DNA of 64,000 nucleotides, taken from Taxillus chinensis (taxonomy: Eukaryota; Streptophyta; Magnoliopsida; Santalales; Loranthaceae). The translations under genes and the position numbers were made by a program. Shown in pieces: positions 44,739-54,394 of the stretch. Under the pieces are notes generated by a model. The model made no database searches. It was not told where the DNA came from and saw nothing but the letters and a program-made list of their open reading frames with translations. Within the stretch, counting starts at the first letter, position 1, and each line of letters begins with the position of its first letter. The stretch spans positions 20,093,260-20,157,259 of the forward strand of contig CM042087.1 of NCBI GenBank assembly GCA_023512835.1, in the 5' to 3' direction.

Positions 44739-46590
44739 TCTCCTGAGCCTCCCAGCACAGTGTCCGTGCTGACCCATCCGAGGTTGCAGGGCCCTCTCAG
44801 CAAAGTCCTCATCCGGCTGATTCACCAGCGTCCTCTCCCGTTGATGTCCCCGCACTCGATTCACCCACTGTGGCTGCTGCTGTTGATGCTACCGTTGCTA
44901 CGACAATGGCATATGTCCCTCCTTCTCCTCCAGAATCCTCTTTACCTCCCCTACCTCAACCTCGTGACTACCTTGACCATCTCTCCACCGACACCTTAAC
45001 GGACCTATGGTTCCATTTTAGCCTCGCCTGCACTACCTCCATCCCTGACAATGACATCAAGGTATTTTATGCCAAACACACCCACTCGGTGAAGGATATG
45101 ATAGTCTGGAACCTGGATCACGGCTTCCTTACACCGGCCCACATTCCGGCCCTTCATTTCATTATTACCTCCGTCCCGGCCCAAGATGCACGAGTTCCTT
45201 CTCTCCCGCCGAGGCCCGGCTTGCCTCTCCTGCCGCAGACATCCCCATAGTTGACCTCTCTGGTCAAAGTGGATCTGCTGCTCCGGATGCCTCCGATGCT
45301 CCGGATGCCCCTTCTCGTCGCCGATGGTGCCCCCTCTACTCCTGTTGACTCCTGCGCCCGGTGCACACCTGCACCTATTCTCGCGCGGGGGAGTCCTCTA
45401 AAGCCCCGGAGTTGGCGCTTGGACGTGCCTTGTTTGGCATGGTGCACTCCGATGTTGTGCTCTCCGCTCAGCTGGACTCCCATGCCCAAGCCCAGAGCGC
45501 CCAGATTTCTGCCATTGCCACCAAGGTTGATGCTTTAGCCGCCCAACTCCTCTCCGCCCTGACCGACTCCTCCACTTCCATCGAGCGGAAGATGGACCTC
45601 ATTGCCTCGTTCGTTTATTCCCTGTCTACGTCTTTCGCAGACTTGGTGCACACCATGGCTCGTCCTCCTCCCCGCCCGTGGCGATCCGCCACACCTGGGG
45701 GAGAAAGTGTCATCCGATCCTTCGCACCTTCCTTAGTTCGTGCCGAGAAACGGCCTACGTCTTCACCGCATCCACTTTCAGGAGTTACAATTCCCAAACA
45801 CAGTCGCTTTTCTCAGCCCAGCTCCTCAAGTGCAGCTACTCCCTCGACCACTCCATCCGCGGTTGACACCTTCCTCCCATCATACGCGGATTGTGATCCT
45901 CATGATGTGGATGGACGTGTTTTTGATGCAATGACCAAGTATGCCACGTCAAATGCTGAGCGAAGATGTCTATTAGATCTGTACCCCTTCTTTCCTCATG
46001 ACATTTGGACTATTCATTTTGAGATAGGTTTGCTTACCACAGAAGACATATACAACTTCTCTCAGGAAGTTAAGATGGAGATGAGGTTGTTTCCGTCTCT
46101 GTACAAGGACGGACACATGTTTGATGTCTTTCCATGTTGGAATGAGGGCTATCTTCCAGATGTAGCCCACATTTAGACCTTCATCGACGGAACTGCTGAG
46201 GATAGCATATCCTGGAAATCTCTTTCATTTATCCTTATTTCGTACCGGGTCATGACACCGCACTTCATGCTGGTTGTTTTTATGATTCCGTCCAAGCAGC
46301 TGATTTTAATTGATTCTCATCAGATTGTGGAAAACAATATTAGAAGGAATCAATGGGAGCCACTGCGTCTTCGACTGACGGAAGCCGTAAAGAAATCTAG
46401 ACTTTATGAAGATAGGGGCCTAACTCCATTGGGTCCAACTGAAAAGCTGAAGGCGACGATCCGGGGCAAGAAGCAAGTGCTTCAACAGCCCGATGGAGAT
46501 AGCTGCGGAGCATTTGTCTGTTTCTTTATCAAATCTATTATAAAGGTGGATAAAAGGTGGAACACTATCCAAGCTTATATGAAGGAGTAG
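44739..46590 (+). pseudogene. C48 (Ulp1-like) cysteine peptidase, C-terminal part of the captured gene
   Basis: Continuation of the gene begun at 16894. 44739-45250 encodes a Pro/Ser/Ala-rich linker and DYLDHLSTDTLTDLWFHFSL. 45361-46590 is one frame of about 410 codons broken by a single TAG at 46174. It has an Ala/Gln-rich coiled-coil-like part (LDSHAQAQSAQISAIATKVD), then AERRCLLDLYPFFPHDIWTI and the peptidase end: His in TPHFMLVVFMIPSK, Asp in QLILIDSHQ, Gln and Cys in LQQPDGDSCGAFVCFF. This is the H-D-Q-C signature of C48 peptidases, which cleave SUMO-type conjugates in other proteins. Such domains are known in plant Mutator and CACTA elements; here it lies between integrase and the 3' LTR of a copia element. 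Confidence 0.72.
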
Positions 46591-46787
46591 ACAATGGAGC
46601 TAAGGGACAAAGTAACAATGATGATCTTCAAGTATAGTAAGCCTTATGTACCTTAGTGAAAATTTGTATAAAGGCTATATTGTATTATGTTACTGCTTAA
46701 TGAAAATGGAAGTTATTTCTTTTCCGTACACTATCTTTTTGATGTGCTTACCAGATCAGATTACAAAGGGTTTTGGCATATCCATAA

Positions 46788-46797
46788 TTGGGGAGAT
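46788..46797 (+). other. Copia polypurine tract
   Basis: TTGGGGAGAT directly before the LTR start TGTTGGATC at 46798. It primes second-strand synthesis. Confidence 0.8.
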
Positions 46798-46977
46798 TGT
46801 TGGATCAAGCCGAGAATTTGGATGATTCTAATAAAACCCTATGTAATTTGATCTAAGACTTTTGTTGTTTTCATCTTAAGTTATTGAAGAAGATATGATC
46901 TTAATCCAGACCTACACTCGTGAGAGCAAAGCAAAGGACAGGATACATAATCCTGATCCGGACAAGAGTGAGTGTCG

Positions 46978-47525
46978 TCAAATACTTGGTATATAACCAA
47001 GTCTTTACTTCTTACGGAATAAGGATCTTTCGTGCGGACCAATCACTAAAAGCTACGGACTAAGGAATCTGCACCTAACATTTTAAATGGACTAAGTCAA
47101 ATAGATGCGGAATAAGAATCCTAGTCTACAAGTCGCACCGAGTAAGACATAGTTTTTGCAGAGTAAAAGGCTAAGTTTTCCACTCAAGCGGACTAAGGAA
47201 AAAAAGACACGGAGTAAGAAATCCGAGTCATCCATACATGCAGAGTAAGGAATGACTTGTGCAAAATAAGGACCGAAGTCTTTATTCGCACGGAGTAAGG
47301 GAACTAGATGCGGAGTAAGGAATCAGATCTGTTACTCACACGGAGTAAGAAAGTGATGACACGGAGTAAGCACTCCGACCTTCTCATTCGTACGGAGTAA
47401 GGAAGTATTGATACGGAATAAGGATTCCAGTACTGAATTAATACGGAGTAAGCAATCACTGACACAGAGTAAGGATCCGAGCTTAGTTAACATGGAGTAA
47501 GGAACCTTACACCAGATTAAGAAGA
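46978..47525 (+). repeat. Dispersed CGGAGTAAGGA motif array in the copia LTR
   Basis: About 20 imperfect copies of a 12-bp word (A)CGGAGTAAGGA(A)T spaced 20-45 bp apart, upstream of the TATA box. Reverse-complement copies (TTACTCCGTA...) fill the copia LTR piece at 58100-58590. Possible U3 enhancer array. Confidence 0.75.
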
Positions 47526-47805
47526 CGCTGCTTCAACTTATCTCTTCACATTTCAAGTCACCAGCTCACTGCTTCCCGATGTAAGACAAACTCGTTGAGA
47601 ACTTAAAGTATCTTACGCGTGGATCATCCGGATATGTGGACACAACTTTGACTGAACTTGGGAACTCACAATCGCACTTACGCTTTGGAAACCCAAGACC
47701 TTGAGCTCCACATCTGCAACATTCAAGGCAGAGAGAATTCCGAGGAACAGTCAATTTGCACATAGTCCGAAACAACAAGTTCCAAGACTGTCTCTCAAGG
47801 ATGTG

Positions 47806-47814
47806 TTATATATA
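47806..47814 (+). promoter_or_regulatory. TATA box of the copia LTR
   Basis: TTATATATAATG, downstream of the motif array and about 120 bp before AATAAA at 47936. Confidence 0.55.
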
Positions 47815-48137
47815 ATGTAGAGCTTGTACATTAAAAAATATGTGTAGAAGTTTGTTGATCGTTCGTGAGAGCTCATTGAGATCAGAGAGGGTAGTGTGTG
47901 AGTTGTTTTGTAAACAGAGTGTAAAAGAGTCTTGCAATAAATCTAAAGGCTTTACAAGCTTTAATTTGCTTTTATTTTGTTGTACTTATCCATTGATAAT
48001 AAAGTAAAATACTTTCACTATCTGGTTATCTTCCGCATTGATTCTATCTCTTAACCCGATAAGTATAGTGCTAAAAGTGAGAAAAGATTTTTCACTAAAA
48101 GACTATTCACCCCCCTCTGGGCTCTCAGGGACCAACA

Positions 48138-48883
48138 ATGTTAATCCGATGAAATAGAAAGAACGAGTGAAGAATCAAGGGAATACCTAGTTCTTTGAAA
48201 TCCGAGAATACTAATCACCCCAAATCGCCAAGGCTTCAAGATTCCAAGCTCTCTCTCTCTGTCTCTCTCTCTCTCTCTTTGTCTCTCTCTCTCTCCCTCT
48301 CTCTCGCTAACACATAAACAAAATAACATAATGTGGAAGCCCTCTTTCTTCACCACCTATTTATATTTACTGCCCTTATCTTTAATTAATCATTAATTAA
48401 TCAACCTCCAAAATAATAATTGACCTCCCTATGTCACAAACTCCAAATTGATTTTAAATACAGTCAAAATGCTCAAAATGACGAGAACATCACTATCTAG
48501 ATGTTTTTTTAACTCAATTTACTGCTCAAACACAAGTCAACGAATAAGCTCCCCCAAAAGTCAACTAATGAGCTTTTTAGGGCCTCAACCCGGAATCGGG
48601 CCCAAGTAATATCAAAATGCTCACATCGATGAACACAATATCGTCCAGATGTTTTCAACCTCATAAAATGGTTATTTCTCAACACTACTCAAATAGATGT
48701 CTTTACAATATCTTAGTGTTTTATCTAGGAAAACAGAAAGAAAAGCAAATTATTAATATTCAATTTCTATATTTTGAAATACTAAGTGTTGAGATTTTTT
48801 AAATGAATGAATTACATAAAATAAGAGAAAGAAAGAAAGAAAGAAACACTAGGAAATATTGAGGTTGATGCTCCTACTAGTGT
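48138..48883 (-). repeat. LTR-like remnant, second copy of the 6966-7495 family
   Basis: Begins ATGTTAATCCGATGAAATAG immediately after the copia LTR. It matches 6966-7490 in order: CT-rich leader (48247-48306), minus TATAAATA near 48356-48363, AACTCCAAATTGA, GATGAACACAATATCGTCCAG. It ends in a GAAA run (48826-48846) and a short stretch before the CACTA insertion. Non-coding. Confidence 0.55.
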
Positions 48884-48886
48884 CTT
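48884..48886. other. CACTA target-site duplication, left copy (CTT)
   Basis: CTT before the terminus CATTACAAG at 48887, and CTT at 54395-54397 after the terminus TTTTTTGTAGTG. A 3-bp TSD is diagnostic for CACTA (En/Spm) elements. Confidence 0.75.
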
Positions 48887-50201
48887 CATTACAAGAAATC
48901 GGACCTTTAGTAAGACATAAAATGTGTTACCCTAGGATACCGTAACACTTTTTGGGGTGTTAGGTTTGCTTGGCTTATGAAAAGTCTCCCATCTTTCGGT
49001 AACAATTTTTAGTTTCTTACTATTTTATGTTACGGTAGATCATACAGTAACACATTTTATTGTCTTATAAAACATTTTCATAAGCTTTTTTTAAGCTTAC
49101 CATAGCACTCTCTATATAACACTTTTTATTGTGTTACAATCATATGTTATCGAAAATCATACAATTTGACTTTTTTTGTGTTACGTAAAGTGACCGATAT
49201 ATCATAAGCCAAGCAGACCTAACACACCAAAAAGGCTTACAGTAAATAACACAAAAATTTGACAAGCCTTCTCAAATGCTTACAATTATTGGTTTCAATT
49301 TCATAAATACCATTACAGTTCAAAAACTACCAATATTCAAAGAAATAAACCATCAAAAATATTAATAATATATTTCCACTTTGAAAAATAGTATTATAAA
49401 GTGTTACAATTCAAAATAATCAACTGTGTTCAAAATATTTTACAAACCATAATATAAAATTTAAAATGTCTCAAAACAAAACCCCTAATGCCATCTTCAT
49501 GCCAACTTCATTCCATGCCAGAGTAAATTACCACACAACTCCATCATTCTGAAAGAAAAAAATAATAAGTGTGTCAGTATTATTATATATCTATATCATT
49601 AATTTGGTCTATACGTTGAAGGAGCAGTTACCTTAATTATCACCTGCCTTAAGCACTCCAGTTCTGGCATTTGTCACTACTTAGCTATGCAAAACAAAAT
49701 ATATAAACATTAATATGTATCATGGCAAAATATATAAGCATTATATGGATAAAGTCCAATATTAGAGTATAAAGACTCACCTTTCAACTCCAAGATGAAT
49801 GACAACATAAAAAAAATTACACAGCATAAGAAAAAGAATAACAAAGAATGATAAGGTTGTTACTCTACGTATATTCAATGAGAATAGTATCAAATCCAAT
49901 GAGTATATATGATGATAGAGCTAACAATATCTCTACCAATGACAGAAATCCACTACTCATCTAATGTGTAGATTATGTATCAGGGATAGAAAAATCCATT
50001 TCTCCGCTTTATGTCATTTCTAAATAAAATAACTATGAAAAAGATAATTAAAATTTGGGTAACCTACCCATCTCCTTGCAAACTTGATGCCCATCCTCGT
50101 ACACAACTTAGGGCAGTCCACACGGAGGGTCGTGAAGTGCAGCCATTATAGAACACCAGCTATAAAGGGCAAAACCTAGAGTTCATGGAACAATTTACCA
50201 T

Positions 50202-50745
50202 TTACCTCTGTGAAGGTGGCGCAACACCCCTATCAAGTGGTGCAGCTCCATGGCCAGTAGCCTGAAAAAAAAAGCAATTGAAGTTTTTTCTAAAACCAAC
50301 ATTCCAAACATCAATTTGGAAAAATCATCATAAGGGGGAAGGACTCCCAAAAACTAACAAGTAACCTAAGGGTGTCAAAACAATGCACAAAAATACAAAC
50401 TCTAGCCCACATAGCAACAGCGCGGCCCCGTCCAACTCCAACTGATGAACCCTTGCCCTTCAACAAGAAATGAAATGAATTAGTAAAACAAAGCAGGTAG
50501 TTGCACAATAAAGGAAAATCAAACACTGCACTTGCAAAAAAACCTTAATTATAGCATCAAGTCGCTTAAACATTGGAGCATTCTTCAACATGTCTGGTAT
50601 AACCATAAACCTGGAGGGGTCAGTCATTAGTCTAAATTCTAAAATAAACCAGCTAACAGTTAACTATCTCAAGTACCAACTAATTAAGCTACCTGACTTT
50701 GCTGCCTCGAATAAAAACATGTTCTAGCTGTGAGACTTTCCTATC
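50202..50745 (-). pseudogene. SMD3: Captured 3' exons of the spliceosomal Sm protein D3 gene
   Basis: Four minus-strand exons with splice sites. Exon 50745-50693 reads DRKVSQLEHVFIRGSKV and ends in phase 2 before GT. Exon 50610-50544 reads FMVIPDMLKNAPMFKRLDAI and stops at AAG|GT after acceptor CAG. Exon 50457 to about 50395 reads GKGSSVGVGRGRAVAM; its donor is unclear. Exon 50261-50202 reads ATGHGAAPLDRGVAPPSQR and a stop. These are the Sm2 motif and the Arg/Gly-rich tail of SmD3, a core component of spliceosomal snRNPs. The N-terminal exons with the Sm1 motif are not found upstream, so this is a gene fragment. Introns are retained, so capture was at DNA level. Some substitutions (e.g. W in AMWARV, D in PLDRG) suggest decay. 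Confidence 0.82.
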
Positions 50746-51798
50746 CTGAGAAGAACCCAAACCAAATCAGCAACTACCATACAGTTGAATATGGCTACAA
50801 AATAATTTCCAATTATGAGATCTAAATAGAGTAATGCCTCATTTTTAATCCAATAATAATTTCCAATATATCAGGCTCATAAATAATAGAAATGATGAAG
50901 CCACAATATTAATTTAAAGGAGAGTTGGTAATAAAGAGCCAGCAAAACAATATAACAGATAGGAGCCACTTAAACTTTCATAAAGCACAGTTGCATTAAC
51001 TTTGTGGTTGCTTTATATACCTTTCCCCATTCATGAATTTCTATCAGTTTATAATGAGCTACACTACATTAAGTGATTAATCACAACCGACACAAGTAAA
51101 TGCTTCGACTAGGTAGTCACTTTGCCAAAAAGCATCACCCAATATTTTACTTCGTGCATATAAATCTATATGATGGATAAATGTACCACTAATTAAGCAC
51201 ACCTATAGTTTAATCTAATGGAGCTGTACTTATAACATCCTGTTATGGATAGTATCACACAAACATGACATACTTTCAATACACATTTCTTTCCAATTCC
51301 CAAACTCAGCAATCAACATGCCAACAATAATCTGATGCGTTTCAAGCCAAAGGAAAACCCCCTTGTGTGTTTTGGAGCAAATTAGAACTATACCTCTAGT
51401 TTCCTATTTTGCAGTTTTCTAGACACTCTGCAATAATACCCTCCCCAACTCTTTCTTGAAAGTTGAAGCTATTTAATACAACAGGCAGTAGTAGTTTATC
51501 CACATGCACAACTTACCATGGAATTCGTGGAGTAGGGTTAAGAAACATCTTCTTTCTTTGATGAGTGTTCCAGTCAAAAGTTGCTAGTAATGAATTGGAA
51601 GGTAAGTGGTTATAACTTATAAGATGGACTTTTTTAAATAAATAAATAAATCAATACTAAATACCCATTTCTTTATAAAATATTCAAAACATTTCCTATT
51701 ATTCAACTTCAAGGCATTCTCAGTTAAAAGACTATCTGGATTGAATTGGCAGATTATATCCTTAACTCCCAAATTACCTGATGTGGGATCTTAGGGCA

Positions 51799-51799
51799 A

Positions 51800-51836
<37 letters not shown>

Positions 51837-51891
51837 GTAATAATAATAATATTAATTATTATTATTATTATTATTACTATTATTAGTATTA
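51799..51891. repeat. (AAT)n/(ATT)n microsatellite forming a palindrome
   Basis: About 17 AAT-type units run directly into about 13 ATT-type units, centred near 51853, so the tract is an imperfect inverted repeat able to fold on itself. Confidence 0.85.
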
Positions 51892-52515
51892 AACAAAAAG
51901 AAAGTAAGAGAGTAGCACAAACCTAATACGAATTACTAAGACAGCCAAGTTGATTTATTTATTTATTGAGGGGTGTACCAAATTAAAGGGGAAAATACAC
52001 CAATTAATCAGGGTGACACAACTTAGGCTTTAGAATAGTTGCTACCCACTACAAACCAAGCAATCCACAATCACCACAAGCCAATAAATATATAACATGG
52101 GAAAAGGAATCCATAGGAATTAGAAGGCACCTAGCATTTGGCAAATGTGTGTTTTTCAATAGGGGGGGGGGTTGGGCATTTTAGGTGAAAAACAGATCCC
52201 ATGAGGCCACCCAAATAGAGATCCCATCCCTTGGTTGACTTCTAATGCTAAAATGAACCCATCTCTGCACTTTAAGCCATTTCTTTTAAAAAAAAACAGG
52301 AAAACATCTCCAAACTTAAGACAAAAAATCGACCATGAAATGTTTTACTACATCCATCAGATGAAAGAATGATCATCCCACTTTCTATGATCGAATGAGA
52401 AATACCATCAGGGCAGAACTATAAATTTTTGGAGACAGAGGCTTGATATAATGAAACAAAAAGCAGGGATTTTAGATATTTCCTCCTTGCTCCAATACGA
52501 GAATAAAAGGCCAAA

Positions 52516-52752
52516 TTAAGGAGTAACTCCAATGTTGGGTTCAAAACAAAAACCAGTAAACAACTGAAGTAGGAACTTCTTCGTCACTTGGTACTTCTGT
52601 GACCATTTCCATTGTTTCAGGTTCACGTTAAAAGCAACAAGAGCTAGGGCCCTGTAACTCTGAACATAAATGAGATCATCCATACCACTGCTTGCAAAAA
52701 CATCATCAACTCTCCAAATCCTTGAAAATATTTTGGAGGCATACAGGTGACC
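52516..52752 (-). pseudogene. Probable captured C-terminal exon of a plant F-box/kelch-like gene
   Basis: A continuous coding-like frame of 78 codons ending at a stop (52516-52518): GHLYASKIFSRIWRVDDVFA, then MDDLIYVQSYRALALVAFNV, NLKQWKWSQKYQVTKKFLLQ and GFCFEPNIGVTP. Codon use and the Trp/Gln-rich end resemble the C-terminus of plant F-box/kelch-repeat proteins; this is recognition from memory and tentative. Upstream of 52752 the frame dissolves (stops in GSWVLEGNE), consistent with an intron boundary or a capture edge. Same strand as the SmD3 fragment. Confidence 0.4.
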
Positions 52753-53813
52753 TCTCTCTACTCATTCCCCTCAAGAACCCAGATACCAATCCCCTTAATC
52801 AATATATTTAAATATCCAGTTTTTGCATGAAAACTACGACAAAAACTGTACTAGTGAGACACTATAATCATGATAATTAATATTAAGTAATTGCAGGGAA
52901 GTATATCATGTGACAAGTAGATAGAAATAACAAAGCAAATGCTGGAAGCTAGATTAGAATGACAAAGCTTTCTGTCCAACTCAAAATAGTAAATTGATTA
53001 AAGGAAAAAAAGATTACAAATAAGGATTCTAAACCATCATACCCCAAATGCCTGAATCAATGAAGAATTAAAGTCAGGCATGCTCAGATTACTCATTCTC
53101 AAATTACTAGACTCATCATCTCTTCTCTTCCTTTTCTACGGCAGATAGATCGATAAATAAATAAATAGAAAGAGCAAAACTTTTTGAAAAGCCCTTGAAT
53201 CAAAACCTTAAGCTTGTGATTTGTTCTTCCTTCCCATTCCTTCACCGCCTCTCTCTTTCAGCAATCTCCCGACAAGGCATTCTGAAAATTATTCTTTAGT
53301 GCTTTGATAAGTAGACTGACTTATGCACAAAGAGGATGCCAAGGCCATCCAATTCAACTGGTTTGAGTTGTAGACATCATTCAGGGGAATCTTTCATAAT
53401 ACGATTCAAAAATTCAGATGTAATAAAAGAGATTAAGAAAAAAACTATAATTATTGAAATGAGAATATATGCACACATACCCATAAAATTGAGCAAATCA
53501 GTAGGCTTCCAAGGTAAGGTTCTATTAGGAAGCTCCTAACAACAAGATACAGATCCACCATTGTCGCACTGTGGATATAGAACCATTAATTTCTAATAGA
53601 ATTTTCAAAGCATTTTGAAGAATATAGAGTTTCTGATGGCTTTTGCATTGAATTAAATTTAAGGAAATACCAGTACATATATATAAATATATTACCTCTT
53701 CCTGTTACTGATCATTTTTTGGGTGTTCTTCTCCCTTGTCAGGCAGCCACATGATCATGCTCTCCTCCGCGAAAGCACAAAGAAAATAATAATAATAATA
53801 TTAATAATTATTA

Positions 53814-54155
53814 TTATATCATCATCGAGGACATGTCCGAGCAAGGCTGTGGGGTGGAAGATCGTGAACTAGGCCGCACAGAGCTGGGAGCCGAGTTGAG
53901 GCCATGGCACCGGAGCCGGATCTGAAGACGGTGAAGAGGTGCGATGTGAGTGCATACAGCCAACATTCGAACCCTAGATATGTATTTAGGGAAGCGTATC
54001 GAGGGCGGCTCCACCACGTCGTTGAAGGAAAACTGCTCCCGGGCAAAAAGCTTGAGGCAGGTGGTCAAAAACAAAATCCCATGGGATCGAGAAAACCTTA
54101 TCATCGAAAATCACCTTCAACTCGCCCAAAAAACCCTTCGGGAATGAACGAGTGA
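53814..54155 (+). other. GC-rich coding-like stretch, unassigned
   Basis: Within the otherwise AT-rich right arm of the CACTA element, this stretch is GC-richer and open in several frames on both strands. Plus frames include KNKIPWDRENLIIENHLQLA. I recognise no domain. It may be a third captured fragment (5' exon) or transposase relic. Confidence 0.3.
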
Positions 54156-54394
54156 GAGTTCTTTTTTTCCTTTTAGGTACATACGTCAAAAAGAAAAATA
54201 AGGAAGGTATAATTTTAGTTTCGGGTGCTGGTAACACTTAGATTTGACGAAAAATATACCGCTCACCTAAAATAGTCCGTGCGCGCAATCTAATCTAAGA
54301 TGCCGCCCTGTGTTTTTTTAAATACCTACATATTGTAATACTTTTTCAATAATGTTACCCTTTGATGTTACGGTAGGCCTGATTTTTTGTAGTG

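Larger units (their letters stand above)
12577..48137 (+). mobile_element. SIRE-like Ty1/copia element with captured gene; host of nested insertions
   Basis: Plus-strand copia element: truncated 5' LTR (12577-12717), tRNA-iMet primer site, gag with zinc knuckles, protease, integrase that breaks off at about 15943, a non-coding stretch, a Transposase_32-like plus C48 peptidase gene, polypurine tract and a full 3' LTR (46798-48137). Reverse transcriptase and RNase H are absent. Removing chromovirus C (17702-44733 plus one TSD) leaves about 8.5 kb. The last 140 bp of the 3' LTR match 12577-12717, including CCCCCCTCTAGGCTCTCAGGG versus CCCCCCTCTGGGCTC, so both LTRs belong together. The 5' flank is lost, so no TSD can be shown. 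Confidence 0.75.
46798..48137 (+). repeat. Copia 3' LTR
   Basis: 1340 bp, TGTTGGATCAAGCC to GGGACCAACA. Contains an array of CGGAGTAAGGA words, a TATA box (47806-47814) and an AATAAA signal (47936-47941). Its last 140 bp match 12577-12717. Confidence 0.9.
48887..54394. mobile_element. Non-autonomous CACTA (En/Spm) transposon carrying gene fragments
   Basis: 5508 bp. The left end CATTACAAGAAATCGGACC and the inverted right end CACTACAAAAAATCAGGCC form the terminal inverted repeats, with the CACTA start mutated to CATTA on the left. It is flanked by CTT. Subterminal regions are full of GTTACGGTAG, TAACAC and GTGTTAC words (48910-49250, 54335-54375), as expected for transposase-binding repeats. 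No transposase was recognised. The interior holds 3' exons of SmD3 (50202-50745, minus), a probable F-box/kelch fragment (52516-52752, minus), an AAT/ATT microsatellite (51799-51891), and otherwise intron-like AT-rich DNA in which I see no gene. Confidence 0.8.

Noticed and set aside
50202..50745. SmD3 as an intact host gene
   Set aside because: The exons with the start codon and the Sm1 motif are missing, and the fragment lies between CACTA ends with a TSD.
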